The notes under the pieces were generated by a model. That model was not told the DNA's origin. It worked only from the letters and a program-made list of their open reading frames with translations, and made no database searches. From NCBI GenBank assembly GCA_007922305.1, contig ML677341.1, positions 66,544,409-66,608,408 on the forward strand: a stretch of 64,000 nt of DNA, in the 5' to 3' direction. Below are positions 34,622-45,730 of the stretch, one piece after another; position 1 is the first letter of the stretch; each line of letters opens with the position of its first letter. The translations under genes were made by a program, and so were the position numbers. This DNA is from Dermatemys mawii. Taxonomy: Eukaryota > Chordata > Testudines > Dermatemydidae.

Positions 34622-35587
34622 CTCTCACAGAGTAGGCTGATTGTTTCTTGGATACCTACACCTATGCCTGTATTGTTTGACTACTCAGAGCTTAAACCAT
34701 TTATTCAATGTCCACACCTAGTTTTCCCACTGAACTTGATATTAAGTGCTATATTATGTTTACTATGGTTGGACAACCTGTACATCACCATGTCTTGTAC
34801 AAGTAGTACCTCCTCTGTCACAGTACGTCTCAATACAGCAGGTAATACTTGTTGATAAACAAAAAGTCTGATTAAGAGAGGAAACAAAGAAAGTTCAAGT
34901 CCTTTGTGACTGGCAGTCAAATAGGTTGGGTTATGATAAGTACCTGGGACACTCATTATTTTCACTTGGACTGTTTAAAATGTTTTTAATCAGCTCTCTT
35001 ATTGTGAAGGGTGTAGCCGGGTGAACAGCTGACTCAGAGTCAGCATGTTACACAGCAAGGCGTGGCAGATGCTGCTTACCCTCTGAATCTATTTGCTAGC
35101 AGAGCCAAGGCATGATTAACTGATGCCTTTAAAAGCAACAGGCTCCAAAGGTGTTATCACTCAACCTTAGACAACTTCCTCAGTACACAAGTATCACTGT
35201 GCTCTGAGAGACTGTTCTGTAACTCACAGGGACATGTCATGGTGAGCAGAATAAGTTAAGTGCTGTTAACATAAATAAGAAAACAAATCAGTGTAAGTTT
35301 TCTCCTGAGTTTGTTCGTAGGGTTTTCCTTAGAGGACCCCCCCTCTTGCTCCAATCTCTAGTTCTCTCCACCTCACAGAGATGCTCCAGCGATCTTATAC
35401 CTGGGACAGAGATAACGGGACCCACTTTCCAGCATGATTCAGCACAAATAACTGCAGCTTCATGCTGGGCTCTAGCACCTGACAATCTGTCATATTCACC
35501 AGAGAAGCCAACAGTATTTTTAGGGCTCAAGTATAAGGCTGGTATATGGATAACAGAATATCCAGTTACAAAAGCTTGAATTAAAAA
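34622..35587. other. no feature recognised
   Basis: No recognised coding or repeat similarity. Confidence 0.4.
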
Positions 35588-35780
35588 TAATATTTAGGAA
35601 CATTTAAAGGGGTTTGTCAGGGATATATGCCCTCAAGCTTTAGGGGGGCTAGGAAGAAACTTTCTCTGTGGGCACATTAATAAATAACTGCCATCTGCAG
35701 GATTTCTTACACCTTCCTGAAGACGACTGGACTAGATGGACCACTGGTCTGATCCAACAGTGCAATTCCTACATGCCTTT
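35588..35780 (+). repeat. CR1-like LINE 3' end
   Basis: The end 'gactggactagatggaccac' 'tggtctgatccaacagtgca' 'attcctac' is a CR1 3' terminus in sense orientation. The upstream part ('gaagaaactttctctgtggg') appears to be its 3' UTR. Confidence 0.75.
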
Positions 35781-37067
35781 ATTTAAACTGCTGCATCCAT
35801 TCATGCCTCATGTACTTTCAGAATGTAATTCACTATTAGTTAAATAATATGCCATCAAAGGGAACTCTGAAAAAGAGTTCATCATCATCTCTAAAAAGCC
35901 TGTTGACCTGACTGAATGTCAGGGTATGGATGTGAAGCACAAAGAACTAACCACAAAACAAAACAGCCATGCTGTCAGTAAATTAATCATTTAACACCTT
36001 TTCTTGCTAGAGTGCAGAGCTGACCATTGCTACACAGCACAAACAGTCACACAGGTTAAAGTCTAGTCCTGTGGATCCTCACACTCTCTTTTGCCACACC
36101 ATAAGAGTTTAAACATCTTCATGATGCAATCAACCAGCATCACACAAAGTTCTACCATCAACACCCTATTCATCTGACTGAAGATTGAAAGATAAATCAA
36201 CATAATATATAATAATCCCCGATGTCAGGATAGTAGTATACAATTTAGAGAAGTTTAGCAAGATAGACAGACAAACTCAGCCAAGGTGGAAGCAGGCAAG
36301 GATGCAAGTGGAGCAAGACAGTGAAGCCAACTGGATTGCAAGAAGGCTGATTTTGCCCCAGGAAACGGAAAGGTGTGTGTTTAAAAACACACCACTGAAA
36401 ACTATGATCGGGATATGCTCAGTGGCATTTCCTGAAAAAAGTCTATGGTTTCCCAAAGATCAGAGAAGCTAAATACTATTTTAAGAAAAATGAATCTGTA
36501 TTTACTTTTAGTGAGTAAACAAATTTCTGCGGCTGCTTTATCTTCTCCTTTATTGTAAATGGGCAGCTCTACAAGTAACTAGAGATAGGAATGCTGACTT
36601 GATGAACATTTCTGTTCTGTCCTCTCAGCAGTCTCTTTTTTTAAATCATGCAGGTTTTCATTCTAGCAAGCAACTGCATTAGCATTTCATAGCCTTATTC
36701 AAGTGTGTAAAAGATAGTAGCTTTATTAGTACTATTAATTTCACATATTTGTTCCTGCAAAAGATTCACTCTTGGGTAAGGCAAGCAGTGATTCCTGCAG
36801 CTAGAGACATAAGCAACACTCAAGAGTTTTCCATCCCCATTTTTCTCAGACTGAATTTTTATCCTTTCCATTTTTCTCATTTCTTCTTACCTCCAGCTGG
36901 TGCTACCATAGAAGACATTTTCCCTTCCAATAGGAAGAGACAGAAAGTCAGTGCTAGTCTACAAATGGGCTGGTGTCCCATCATCTTCCCTAGCATAGTG
37001 AACTCATGCCTTGAGCAACGGATGTTGCCAGCAATGCAACTTCATAAATGCCACAAAAGTTCCTTCT
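35781..37067. other. no feature recognised
   Basis: AT-rich DNA without identified repeats or genes. Confidence 0.4.
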
Positions 37068-37219
37068 GAAAACTGACTTCCTACATCACCTTAAGCATGT
37101 CAGTTAATTTACTATCGGGATTAGGAACACCAGCAGAAAATAACAAAATGATACTCATCCTGGAAAAATGTAAAGTCTAGGGCAAAATAATCTGGAACAG
37201 TTTTGGTAAGAGACAGAAA
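37068..37219 (+). repeat. left arm of a long inverted repeat
   Basis: Runs from 'gaaaactgacttcctacatc' through 'gggattaggaacaccagcag' 'aaaataacaaaatgatactc' 'atcctgg' and 'gggcaaaataatctggaaca' 'gttttggtaagagacagaaa'. Every one of these blocks recurs in inverse at 37644-37801 in the opposite order. By eye the arms are mostly identical, with a few substitutions and small indels. Confidence 0.9.
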
Positions 37220-37643
37220 AAGGAGTTACTGGGCATGAATACTTAGCATATGTACTGCTACCTGGAAAGAACGAAAGAAAAAGAAAGAAAGAGTCTTTGT
37301 ATGTTGGGATGGTCAACTGACTTACAGCACCCAAAAAAAGGATTATCAAAACTAACTTCCAAATAATTACAATGAAATTATAATATCACTTCTATAGCAT
37401 CTCTTAGCAGAGGATATCAAAGCTATTTGCAAACATCAATTAATTAAACCTCATACTCCTGAGAGTTAGGCAAAATTTAGCTCACTAACTTATTTAGATA
37501 ATACAGTGATGCACACTACAGAAAAATCTAAGTACTACTATATTATTATTGAAGTCTCTGGGTGCTAATGTTAAATAATTAATATTAATTGCAGACTTGT
37601 CCACTGTCATTCCTAGATCTGCTTCAGCATGCTTCTTCCCTAG
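37220..37643. other. spacer between inverted arms
   Basis: 424 bp of AT-rich DNA with short A-rich runs ('gaaagaaaaagaaagaaag' at 37271-37289). No coding signal recognised. Confidence 0.6.
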
Positions 37644-37801
37644 TTTCTGTCTCCTACCAAAACTGTTCCAGATTATTTTGCCCTCGAGTGACCTCCATTT
37701 TTTTTCCAGGATGAGTATCGTTTTGTTATTTTCTGATGATGTTCCTAATCCCTCTAGTAAATCAATTGACATGCTCAAGGTGATATAGGAAGTCAGTTTT
37801 C
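37644..37801 (-). repeat. right arm of a long inverted repeat
   Basis: The inverse counterpart of 37068-37219. It reads 'tttctgtctcctaccaaaac' 'tgttccagattattttgccc' and ends 'ggtgatataggaagtcagtt' 'ttc'. It has a few extra bases around the T-run at 37698-37706. No similarity continues outside the arms. Confidence 0.9.
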
Positions 37802-37804
37802 AAA

Positions 37805-39205
37805 AATCGGAGATGGAATCCAGAATTTGTGTTTTCTAGTTCTGTGCTCCATCCACTGCACCTTTTTTTTTTTTTAAACTCAACTCTAAAAACCACTCAA
37901 TTTTGTCCACCTTTGGGGTTCTTAAACATACACATGAGAATTGTGAATTAGGGAGGAGTAACTAATTGTGTCCTAATTATGTGTCTGCTTATCTTGAGCA
38001 TTTAAATGTCCAAACTGTTTCTGTCACAGATAGGGAGAGCTGAGATCAGTCCTGCAAAGCTTCATGTGAGGAAGTACCCATCACTTTAAAGGTAGCTCTT
38101 CATTTGGCAGGCTTGCAGAATCAGTGTCTAAATCTTCATATGTCTGGACTGCTTCTTTTCCAATTGTGCTGGGTTTTTTTACATGTTTAGTAACAGCTAT
38201 TTGGTTTTTGTTGTATGTTTTGGAGATGTGAGCAGAATTGATTGCTCTATAACGACACAACTGGGGAAAAGAATAGTAGGAATTTTAAATATAATTCAAA
38301 TCTTCATGAAGAATCCCTTTTGAGATGTGAAGAAACCACTTGTCGTCTAAACTACACAGTCTTTTGTTTAATACTCATTGGAATTCTGAGATAGTACAGC
38401 CACTAGAGGGCTACCGTATTTTGCTATTAATAAAGAAGTATATTGAGAATGATGCAAAACATGAGCTGTCAAGTTCAAACACAGTGCATGTCCTAGTTCA
38501 GACCCAGCTCCTTAGTCAGGAAATTAGTCTGAATGCTATTTCACTCCACTTGCATACAGGCTGAGTATCTGGCTTCTATGCAGTGGAGAGCAGAGTAGTT
38601 GGGAAAGTGTCATTTAACCACCTGCGTGCCACAGGGCACATAAGCAAGGCAGTGGTTTAGTACTTCTTCCATATTTCCCAGTCTCTGGGGTGGAATAATG
38701 ACCACAGTTCCTGAAAGCTAGGGTTTGTACCACTGGAGCCACATAAATGTGGGTTTTCAGCCTCTCTCCTGGCCCATCTCCACAGTGGCTTTCTACACCA
38801 GGTTACACAGGACCAGCATGGAGACCCTTTCCGTGGCATGCAGGTAGAGAGCAGGCAAGGCCCAGACAGCAGACCTCAGGAACAGCCTGTCTGAGGGGCT
38901 CCAGTGGGCTCATGCAGGAGGGTATTGTGATCTTGTATGGAGAACATTTCCTGATGAAGGTATTAAGCACTGAAAGTACAGAGAGAAAATAGATATGAAT
39001 AATCTTTAACCAAAATAACGTCCCCAGCATAAAACTGAACATGTCTCAGCAGTAAGGTAAACACACTCGCAAAATTCATCCTTAATGTAAGCACATGGAA
39101 ATTAATGTAGCTACACATCACATACACTTGGTCTTTTATCAGCTAGGTTAGATTGTTTGCTTCACTTGCTGTTATTTAAAGTAACTATCAGCTAGAGGAC
39201 AAAAG
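37805..39205. other. no feature recognised
   Basis: Contains a T-run at 37863-37875. Otherwise unremarkable. Confidence 0.4.
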
Positions 39206-39284
39206 ACCTGATCCAAAGCCCACTGAAGTCAATGGCAGTTTTTCCATTAACTTCAAGAGTTTTTGGACCAGGTTCTAAATCCCA
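39206..39284. repeat. short palindromic repeat, type E
   Basis: 'gacctgatccaaagcccact' 'gaagtcaatggcagtttttc' and then 'attaacttcaagagtttttg' 'gaccaggttc' form two imperfect inverted arms. Confidence 0.65.
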
Positions 39285-39475
39285 CTAATAATGAGGGAAA
39301 TTTAAGAGTATTTTATTAGCTACCAGATATATTTTCACTGCATTTGTTGAAAAATGTGGAAGCTATCAAGGACAACTCAGAAAAACAATAATCTAGGAAT
39401 TAAAATTCTGAGATTCTTCCTAAATTTAAGCTGAGATCTATTTACATGTTAAGGGTAAAGCTGATAAGACCTGAC

Positions 39476-39575
39476 TGATTATTGACCTGATTCTGTGATC
39501 ATGTCCATTTTCCACTGGCGTAACTCCACTGACTTAAACACTTCACACCAGGGAGACTGAGAGGAGACTCAGGCC
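39476..39575. repeat. short palindromic repeat, type B
   Basis: 'cctgattctgtgatcatgtc' 'cattttccactggcgtaact' with right arm 'gagaggagactcaggccc' matches the family at 2841 and 53624. Confidence 0.5.
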
Positions 39576-39712
39576 CTTGTGTTTGCTTTATTCATCCAGA
39601 AATTGGAAAGAACAATAATTTCCCAACAATTTAGCTGTAAGATGCTCAACAAATGGCATCCCTACCAAAATACCGTTCCCCTTTGTATGCAGATGGGGAT
39701 AACATTTTAAAG

Positions 39713-39862
39713 GCACATGAGCAATTTAGGAGGCTAAGTCCTATTTTCAAAGTGATTTATGCACTTAGGAGTCTAACTTTCATTGACTTTCAATGACACT
39801 TAGGCTCTTAAGTCTCTTTGGACAATGGGACTTAGGAGCTTTTGAATATTTTACCTTAGGTC
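39713..39862. repeat. short palindromic repeat, type C (aggctaagtcc)
   Basis: Left arm 'caatttaggaggctaagtcc' and right arm 'gacacttaggctcttaagtc' are inverse around 'tcattgactttcaatga', which is itself self-complementary. A further 'gggacttaggagcttttg' extends it. Confidence 0.65.
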
Positions 39863-39864
39863 TA

Positions 39865-41116
39865 AATAGAAACACAGAAATTACCAGAAAGAACACGTTA
39901 CCTGACCCCACTACAAGATCTGCAAGTCCACGACTGTCCCCAACTCCACTACTCTAGCTCTGAAATGTCTGATTCATCAGCACTGCTCTGAGCACTGAGA
40001 TGTGCATGGCATGTTTGCCCGAGGCCCTCCCATCTTGTGCCTGCGACATGCCCAAACTGAGCAGGAAAGGCAGAATCTTACTGTCTCTGTGTTTCAGGTA
40101 TTTCTACTTAACTATCTTTTAACCAGCATCTGTATGGTTCTATGATGATAGTCAAACATAATTATTTTCTATCCAGAGTTCTGCCTGTTGATGAAATCAG
40201 AAACAAGTTATGCAATGTAAAATTGAGCAACGTCATACCCAGAAATAGACAACCAATAAGCCGAACACAATGATGCCAGTGTAACATTGGTACTAATTAC
40301 AGACAGACAGTAGCAGAGCTGAAGGGCTAGAATGTGTAGCAAAAAGCAGATTTCTGGAGTGAGCCAGGAACAGGACGTACTTGTAAAGCTAATACTTTGT
40401 GGGATGCCACTATGAAGACGGTTTCACCATCTCGCTCTCCTACTCAGAGACAAGGAGAGAGCCTCTTAAAATCATTAGTGAAATTGTGGCATATCATTAT
40501 TTGAAAAGCTCTTCACAGCAGCATTCGTGTTGAAGTACCTACTACAGAAGCTGTATTCATAGCTTCCATAGCTCGTCAAGCCCTCAGAGATTATACCACA
40601 GTGTTAGACCCCCAGTTAAACAAGGGTTGGATGTGCTGCACTGGAGCCATGGTCGAAAAGCTCTCAGGAAATCCTCTTCTCCTGTCCACATTTGGCGTCA
40701 TGTTTCCACTGCCGCTGGGAGCCCCTAGCTGACTCTTTCTTTGTGCACTGTCTCCCGGCTGCCTCTCTCCCATGCCCTGTTTGTCTCCTACTGGGGCAGA
40801 GCTTCAGCTGGTACAAGTCATCATAGCTCCACTGGCTTCAATGGGGCTATGTCATTTACAATTGGTGCAGAGTATGGGAGCCAGCAAGCAAAGAGCAAAA
40901 GTCTGCAGGTACCCTCCTTGCCACTAAATCACCTCAAAGAGGGGAGCACAAGAGATACAGGAAGAGCCCAGGGGTGAAAGGAGAACTGTGAGGAGGGCAA
41001 CAGAATAGAAACAGGAGACAGTGACAGGAGATGATGAAAGCAGAGAAAAACAGGAGTAGGGAAAGGAAAAAGGAAGGCACAAGGCAGGGGACTAAACCAC
41101 ACAAACAAAAGCAGAA
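39865..41116. other. no feature recognised; purine-rich at 40960-41070
   Basis: No gene recognised. The strand-biased A/G tract at 40960-41070 yields open minus-strand frames up to 119 codons through low complexity. Confidence 0.4.
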
Positions 41117-41124
41117 GGGCAGCA

Positions 41125-41648
41125 AGGGTTGCCACCTGCCCAGGTTTTCTCAGGATTGTCCAGTTTCTGAGGGAACTGTCCTGGGAAACCTGTAAGGACA
41201 GTGGCAGCGTCAGGTTTTTTGCCGCCATAGGTGGCAAAGCCGAAATGCCGCTAAAATGCCGCTGAGGAGGGGAGGAGCGCCTCCCCAATTAAGGACAGTG
41301 CACTGCTGCCCCGAGGCAGTTTGCCGGCCCTGGGAGGAGGAGCAGCTGCCAAAATACACCAACAGCCAAAGCGGCGAAGCAGGTATGACTGCCGAAATGC
41401 CACCGAGGGGAGGAGCGCTGCCCCAATTAGAGGTGGCGCGCCCCCTCCCCATGGTTTGCTGGCCCTGGGAGAAGCTTCCGCCGAAATGCTGCTGAGGGCA
41501 GCAAAATGCTGCTCCACAAACTAAGTCACCTCGTGCTTGCTCCGGCCCTATGTAAGGATGCGCCGTACACACTGCCAAATGTCCAGTGTTCTGGGCTCAG
41601 CATCTTCCAGGATAGCCTGGGGTTTCGTACCTCAGAGGCGGCAACCCT
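41125..41648. mobile_element. MITE with 'agggttgcc' ends, hosting another MITE
   Basis: The termini 'agggttgccacc' and, inverted, 'agggttgccgcc' bracket the segment. Internal matched blocks ('ggattgtcc', 'ggaactgtcctgggaaacc' on the left, 'ccagtgttctgggctc' on the right) resemble the subterminal regions of this type. After removing the nested element at 41199-41550 about 165 bp remain. No clear target duplication, so the superfamily is not assigned. Confidence 0.7.
41199..41550. mobile_element. nested hAT-type MITE, perfect 8-bp duplication
   Basis: The element runs from 'cagtggcagcgtcaggtttt' to 'gcttgctccggcccta'. It is flanked by the perfect 8-bp repeat tgtaagga at 41191-41198 and 41551-41558. 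The terminal inverted repeats are short and weak (cagtggc / tagggcc). The interior repeats a 'gccgaaatgcc' motif at about 41239, 41391 and 41472 and is GC-rich. Overlapping ORFs up to 122 codons here are not genes. Confidence 0.85.
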
Positions 41649-42932
41649 AAAGGATGGATATGGAACCACTGGGGCTTTGACAGCAGAGCATGTGGTGGGT
41701 TTGAGGGAAAGTCAAGAGATGAAAGATCAGCTTTGCTGATGACTTGAAAGTAAACATTTACGCCTAGACTATACTTGGCTACTCCCTGGTCTTGCATGGG
41801 GGAAGGCACAAGGAGCTGCCCAGCAGATGGCCACAGTCTCTGCCCACGCTGGTGCACATATTCTATGCTCCCTCTCCACCCTCAGCTGGTTGGGAAGCAG
41901 CAAGGTAGTGCCCCAACCCCCACACACTGGCTGCCCATGCAGAGGGCTATACGCAGTACCTCTTTTGGCTCCAGAGAAAACACCCTCCAACAGGCACACG
42001 CTATTTACTCACTTGTCATCTGACTAGCTGCAGCCTCCCCCATCTCCCATGTCAATTGCTTGTCCTGAACAGGAGTAATCTGTGTGCTTAATATGGGGTG
42101 TGCATGCATCAGTATGTGGGTTATGCCCGTGTCCTAAAACTGCTCTGGAATGCCCCTTTGTGGTTCAGGTTTGTGGGGAGCCTGCAGAGCACTTTCCTCT
42201 GGGTTCGGAAAAGAGCCACGACCAGCACAAAACTGCGCCTTCAATTTCCACATCCCCATCCAGTGCCTGTGGCTTCACAGCGTGGGGCTAATGTGCAGCT
42301 CAGAAACTGACCCCTGGGTTCCGTCTCCTGTGCGGGCGCACACACACACTTAATATTTCCCAGGAAAGCAAGTTTTTGCCAGACACTGCGGGGTATAGCA
42401 AAATGGGCTGCATTAGTCAAAATGACTGAACCATTCGTCTGAATAAAGGAAATAGCATCGCTGTGTGTTATTTACCCAACAACATTTTAGCAATGCTCAA
42501 GTAGTTATTTCCTAATGTCTCTATTGACCAAAATCCAGCACTTCCTAAAGATCTAATCCTGTTATAAGATGCCAGTTTTTCTAACCAGAGAAAGTGATTG
42601 GGTACAATTAGAACTACTCATTAATATTCAAAAATAGATAAATAATGAATAAATGCCAGTCTCCCCCCTTCTCCCACTAAAGCTTGAACAATGCCTGCTG
42701 GTTCTCTCTGCATCCTACCCAACATGCCCTTTTCCCCAGCATATGAAAGAACTACAGTGTGTCTAAACTAACATGTTTGAATTCCGCCTGCAGTGGAATA
42801 TTGCTGCTCTGAGGGCTCAGAGACAGACAGCAATGAATGACATCCTTTTACTAAGAACATTTTTCTTACAGAAAGTCTTATTTTTGGACTTTCAATGGTC
42901 AGGCACAATCTCCATTTTGGACTCAGTCCTGC
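41649..42932. other. no feature recognised; moderately GC-rich to 42350
   Basis: GC-rich DNA at 41760-42350 has no repeat I can name and no coding domain. A short (CA)n lies at 42341-42350. The rest is AT-rich. Confidence 0.4.
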
Positions 42933-43003
42933 AAATCCTGCCTCTTGGCAGGGGGTTAGACTAGATGACCCTTGTGGTATCTTCTAGCCCTATGTTCTAT
43001 GAT
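42933..43003 (+). repeat. CR1 LINE 3' end
   Basis: 'cctgcctcttggcagggggt' 'tagactagatgacccttgtg' 'gtatcttctagccctatgtt' 'ctatgattcc' is the CR1 3' terminus, ending in the 'ctatgatt' unit. Confidence 0.85.
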
Positions 43004-43021
43004 TCCAAATGCTTGTCAACT

Positions 43022-43150
43022 TGTTGCATCTGATGAAGTGGGTATTCACCCACAAAAGCTTATGCTTCTATACGTTTGTTAGTCTATAAGGTGCCACAGG
43101 ACACTTTGTCACTTTTGCAGACCCAGACTAACACCACTCTGATACTTGTC
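43022..43150 (+). repeat. interspersed repeat with hammerhead-like core
   Basis: 'gttgcatctgatgaagtggg' 'tattcacccacaaaagctta' 'tgcttctata' ... 'aaggtgccacaggacacttt' ... 'agacccagactaacaccact' 'ctgatact' matches a short repeat I recall as common in turtle and crocodilian genomes. Within it CTGATGA (43030-43036) is followed by a perfect 6-bp stem (43038-43043 with 43048-43053) and AAAA (43054-43057). That is the order of a hammerhead ribozyme core (CUGAUGA, stem II, GAAA). The G of GAAA is replaced by A here, and an extra A precedes the stem, so this copy is unlikely to be active. Penelope-like elements are known to carry hammerheads, but no such link is shown here. Confidence 0.55.
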
Positions 43151-43528
43151 AACCTGTGTTACTGTACTCACATGAGTAGTCCCCCTGTGTTCCATGAGAT
43201 TAGCCATGCAAGCAGAATTACTCACATGTTTATAAGATATGCCTACTCACTGAGTCACTTTGTCCCTGTCTGGTATTAGAGATTTATGAGCCTGCTACAG
43301 CCATGGGTAAGAAAGCTGCATCCTGTAGCTCAGGCATTAAGATCCAGAAGTCCCAGGGCCAAGTTGGTTGGTGTCACCTTACGTATTTTCAGAATTTGTC
43401 TTTTGAGCACACTATCAGTAGTTAATACATAAAATGTATTTTAAAAATGAAAAATCAGCCACACCGATTGTCATTGAAAGATGTGAAGAAATGTTACATT
43501 GAGCATGTTTGTTTTCTGACCAGGAAGA
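43151..43528. other. no feature recognised
   Basis: Non-coding DNA between two CR1-related segments. Confidence 0.4.
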
Positions 43529-44310
43529 ACATAAGAATGGCCAGACCGGGTCAGACCAAATGGTCCATCTAGCCCAGTATCCTGTCTTCCAACTGTGGCC
43601 AATGCCAAGTGCCCCAGAGGGAATGAACAGAACAGGCAATCACCAACTGATACATCCCCTGTCGTCCAGTCCCAGCACCTAGCAGTCAGAGGCTAGGGAC
43701 TGTATCCCTGACCATTTTGCCTAATAGCCATTGATGGACCTATCCTCTATCAACCTATCTAATTCTTTTTTTGAACCCACTTACAGTATTGGCCTTCACA
43801 ATGTCCCCTGGCAATCAGTTTCAAAGGTTGCCAGTGCACTATGTGAAAAAATACTTCCTTTTGTTTGTTTTAAACGTGATGTCTATTAATTTAATTGGGT
43901 GACCCCTGGTTCTTGTGTTATGAGAAGGAGTGAATAACACTTCCTGATCTACTTTCTCCACACCAGTAACAGTTGTATAGACCAGGGATTGGCAACCCTG
44001 GCACGCAGCCCCCCAGGGTAAGCACCCTTGTGGGGCCCAGCCGGTTTGTTTACCTACTGCGTCTGCAGATTCGGCCAATCGTGGCTCCCACTGGCCGCGG
44101 TTTGCCACTCCGGTCCAATGGGGGCTTCGGGAAGTGGCACAGCCCCCCTTGGACTGGAATGGCAAATGCGGCCAGTGGGAGCCGCGACCAGCTGAACCTG
44201 CGGACGCAGCAGGTAAACAAACTGGCCGGGCCCGCCAAGGGTGCTTACCCTGGGGGGGCCGCATGCCAAGTTTGCCAATCCCTGGTATAGACCTCTATCT
44301 CTAGAAAATT
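43529..44310 (-). mobile_element. CR1 LINE 3' portion, split by a palindromic hAT element
   Basis: From 'acataagaatggccagaccg' 'ggtcagaccaaatggtccat' to 'agttgtatagac', then resuming after 44284 as 'ctctatctctag'. This follows the CR1 copy at 22371-22830 block by block. The LINE is on the minus strand and 5'-truncated shortly after the insertion. Confidence 0.9.
43983..44284. mobile_element. palindromic (foldback) hAT-type element, 302 bp
   Basis: The termini 'cagggattggcaac' and, inverted, 'cagggattggcaaac' are flanked by perfect 8-bp repeats (gtatagac at 43975-43982 and 44285-44292). The inverted similarity runs almost to the centre: the left 'cagggtaagcaccctt', 'gtttgtttacct', 'gtggctcccactggccgc' and 'ttgccactccggtcc' all recur in inverse order in the right half. 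The whole element could fold into one ~140-bp hairpin. It has no coding capacity, so it would have been moved by a hAT transposase in trans. Confidence 0.9.
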
Positions 44311-44318
44311 AAATGGGT

Positions 44319-44402
44319 TTCATGTGTGAAATTCTGGCCTCACTGAAGTCAGTGGGAGTTCAGCCATTGACTTCAAAGGGACCAGGATTTCACCCCACAT
44401 GT
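44319..44402. repeat. short palindromic repeat, type E
   Basis: 'tgtgaaattctggcctcact' 'gaagtcagtgggagttcagc' and the inverse arm 'cattgacttcaaagggacca' 'ggatttcacc' make the clearest example of this family in the window. Confidence 0.75.
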
Positions 44403-45524
44403 GTAGCTGAAAGCAAGACTTAGCCCACAAAAAAGTTGGGGCTATTTCATTCCCTTGATCCTAACCATTCTCATTCCTGTATTTAGACATATAAAGTGAG
44501 CAAATCTAGCCTATAATGTGTTGCAAGACAAGAAATACAGAACACTGTTACACCCTTTTTACAATCACTTCTCAGCATGTAACTGCTCTTTTAAGAGGTC
44601 TCTGGAGCTCTCATTTAAACAGACACCATTCTGCTACATTGTAGGGCTGAAATGAGCAGAAACAATGGCAACAATAGTGGTAATAGTGGGATTTATTGAA
44701 GAGAAAATAAAAATCCTAATCTTCCTTTTTGTGGGGAAAACTATGCTAGATAAAAAATAATTCATGACTTTTCTTTAATTGGAGACAGATTCTTTGGCAC
44801 ATCCTGCTCTCAATCCACACAATGAATTTCCCACTGAAATTATTTTCTGGAAATTTGAGCAGAATCACATCTGGCAGAATAAGAACTCTGATTTATGGAA
44901 AGTGGATGTCATGACACTGCTCCTTCTCATTCCATATTTTGTAGCTCAAAGAATCACATGATCTTTTATTAACACAATCAGAGCTGGTTTGTGCAGGAAG
45001 GCAGAGGGTTGATGCACCAGTAAATGTACATGGTAATCCCTAACATCAGCTAACCCATATCAGCGAACTTATTCACTTCAATTAATAAATGCCTTATTCC
45101 TATGTCTTTGCAGTGATGAAGGACATTAACTGAATATGAATAGACAAAGTATCAGGGACCATCAGGAAGAAAAGTGGCAGTGCTCTGTTAAAATACTGGT
45201 TTATTTAGTAAGCAGGGAAATCATTTCCAAGCTATTCAGAGAAACATCTGTCTAGAAAAGCTTACTGAGATCTGTATACCAATATATCCCTGGTCAAACT
45301 TGCTGTTCTATTGAAGAAGGACCCTTTGAAAGAGAATCTCATCATCAGAAGGTCTGATATCTCCTCAGCTAGATGAAAGATGTAACAGCTAGCAGGGATA
45401 CATGTAATTTTGTGGAAGTGGATGACAACTTTCCAACAGTGAAGCATGAAAACTTAATGGGAGAGGGAGGGACACAGGGCATTGGAAGGACAAAGCAGAA
45501 TGGGGCAGGAGTTGGGAGAGGAGG
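44403..45524. other. no feature recognised
   Basis: AT-rich non-coding DNA. Confidence 0.4.
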
Positions 45525-45730
45525 AATTAGCACTTAGGTAGCACTCTCAACCTATCTCAAAGTATTTTACAAAATGATGAGTATGTATCATCATGCCAAA
45601 TGTACACAGGGGGAAATCAAGGTAGAGAGAAGCACTTTACCCAAGGCCATCCAGAAAGTCTGTGGCAGAATCAAGATGAGGACCTAGACCTCCAGATCGT
45701 TAGGCCTTTGCTTCAGCCACAAAGCCGTCT
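45525..45730 (-). repeat. MIR-type SINE
   Basis: 'caaagtattttacaaaatga', 'atcatgccaaatgtacacag', 'ggggaaatcaaggtagagag' 'aagcactttacccaaggcca' and 'cagaaagtctgtggcagaat' follow the inverse of MIR, with the tRNA-like head near 45700-45730. Confidence 0.65.

Noticed and set aside
40929..41578. Overlapping 119- and 122-codon minus-strand frames
   Set aside because: The first reads a purine-rich tract as low-complexity protein. The second covers the nested MITE. Neither resembles a known protein.
43839..44264. 141-codon minus-strand frame
   Set aside because: It spans the junction of the CR1 and the palindromic hAT insertion, so it cannot be a native gene.
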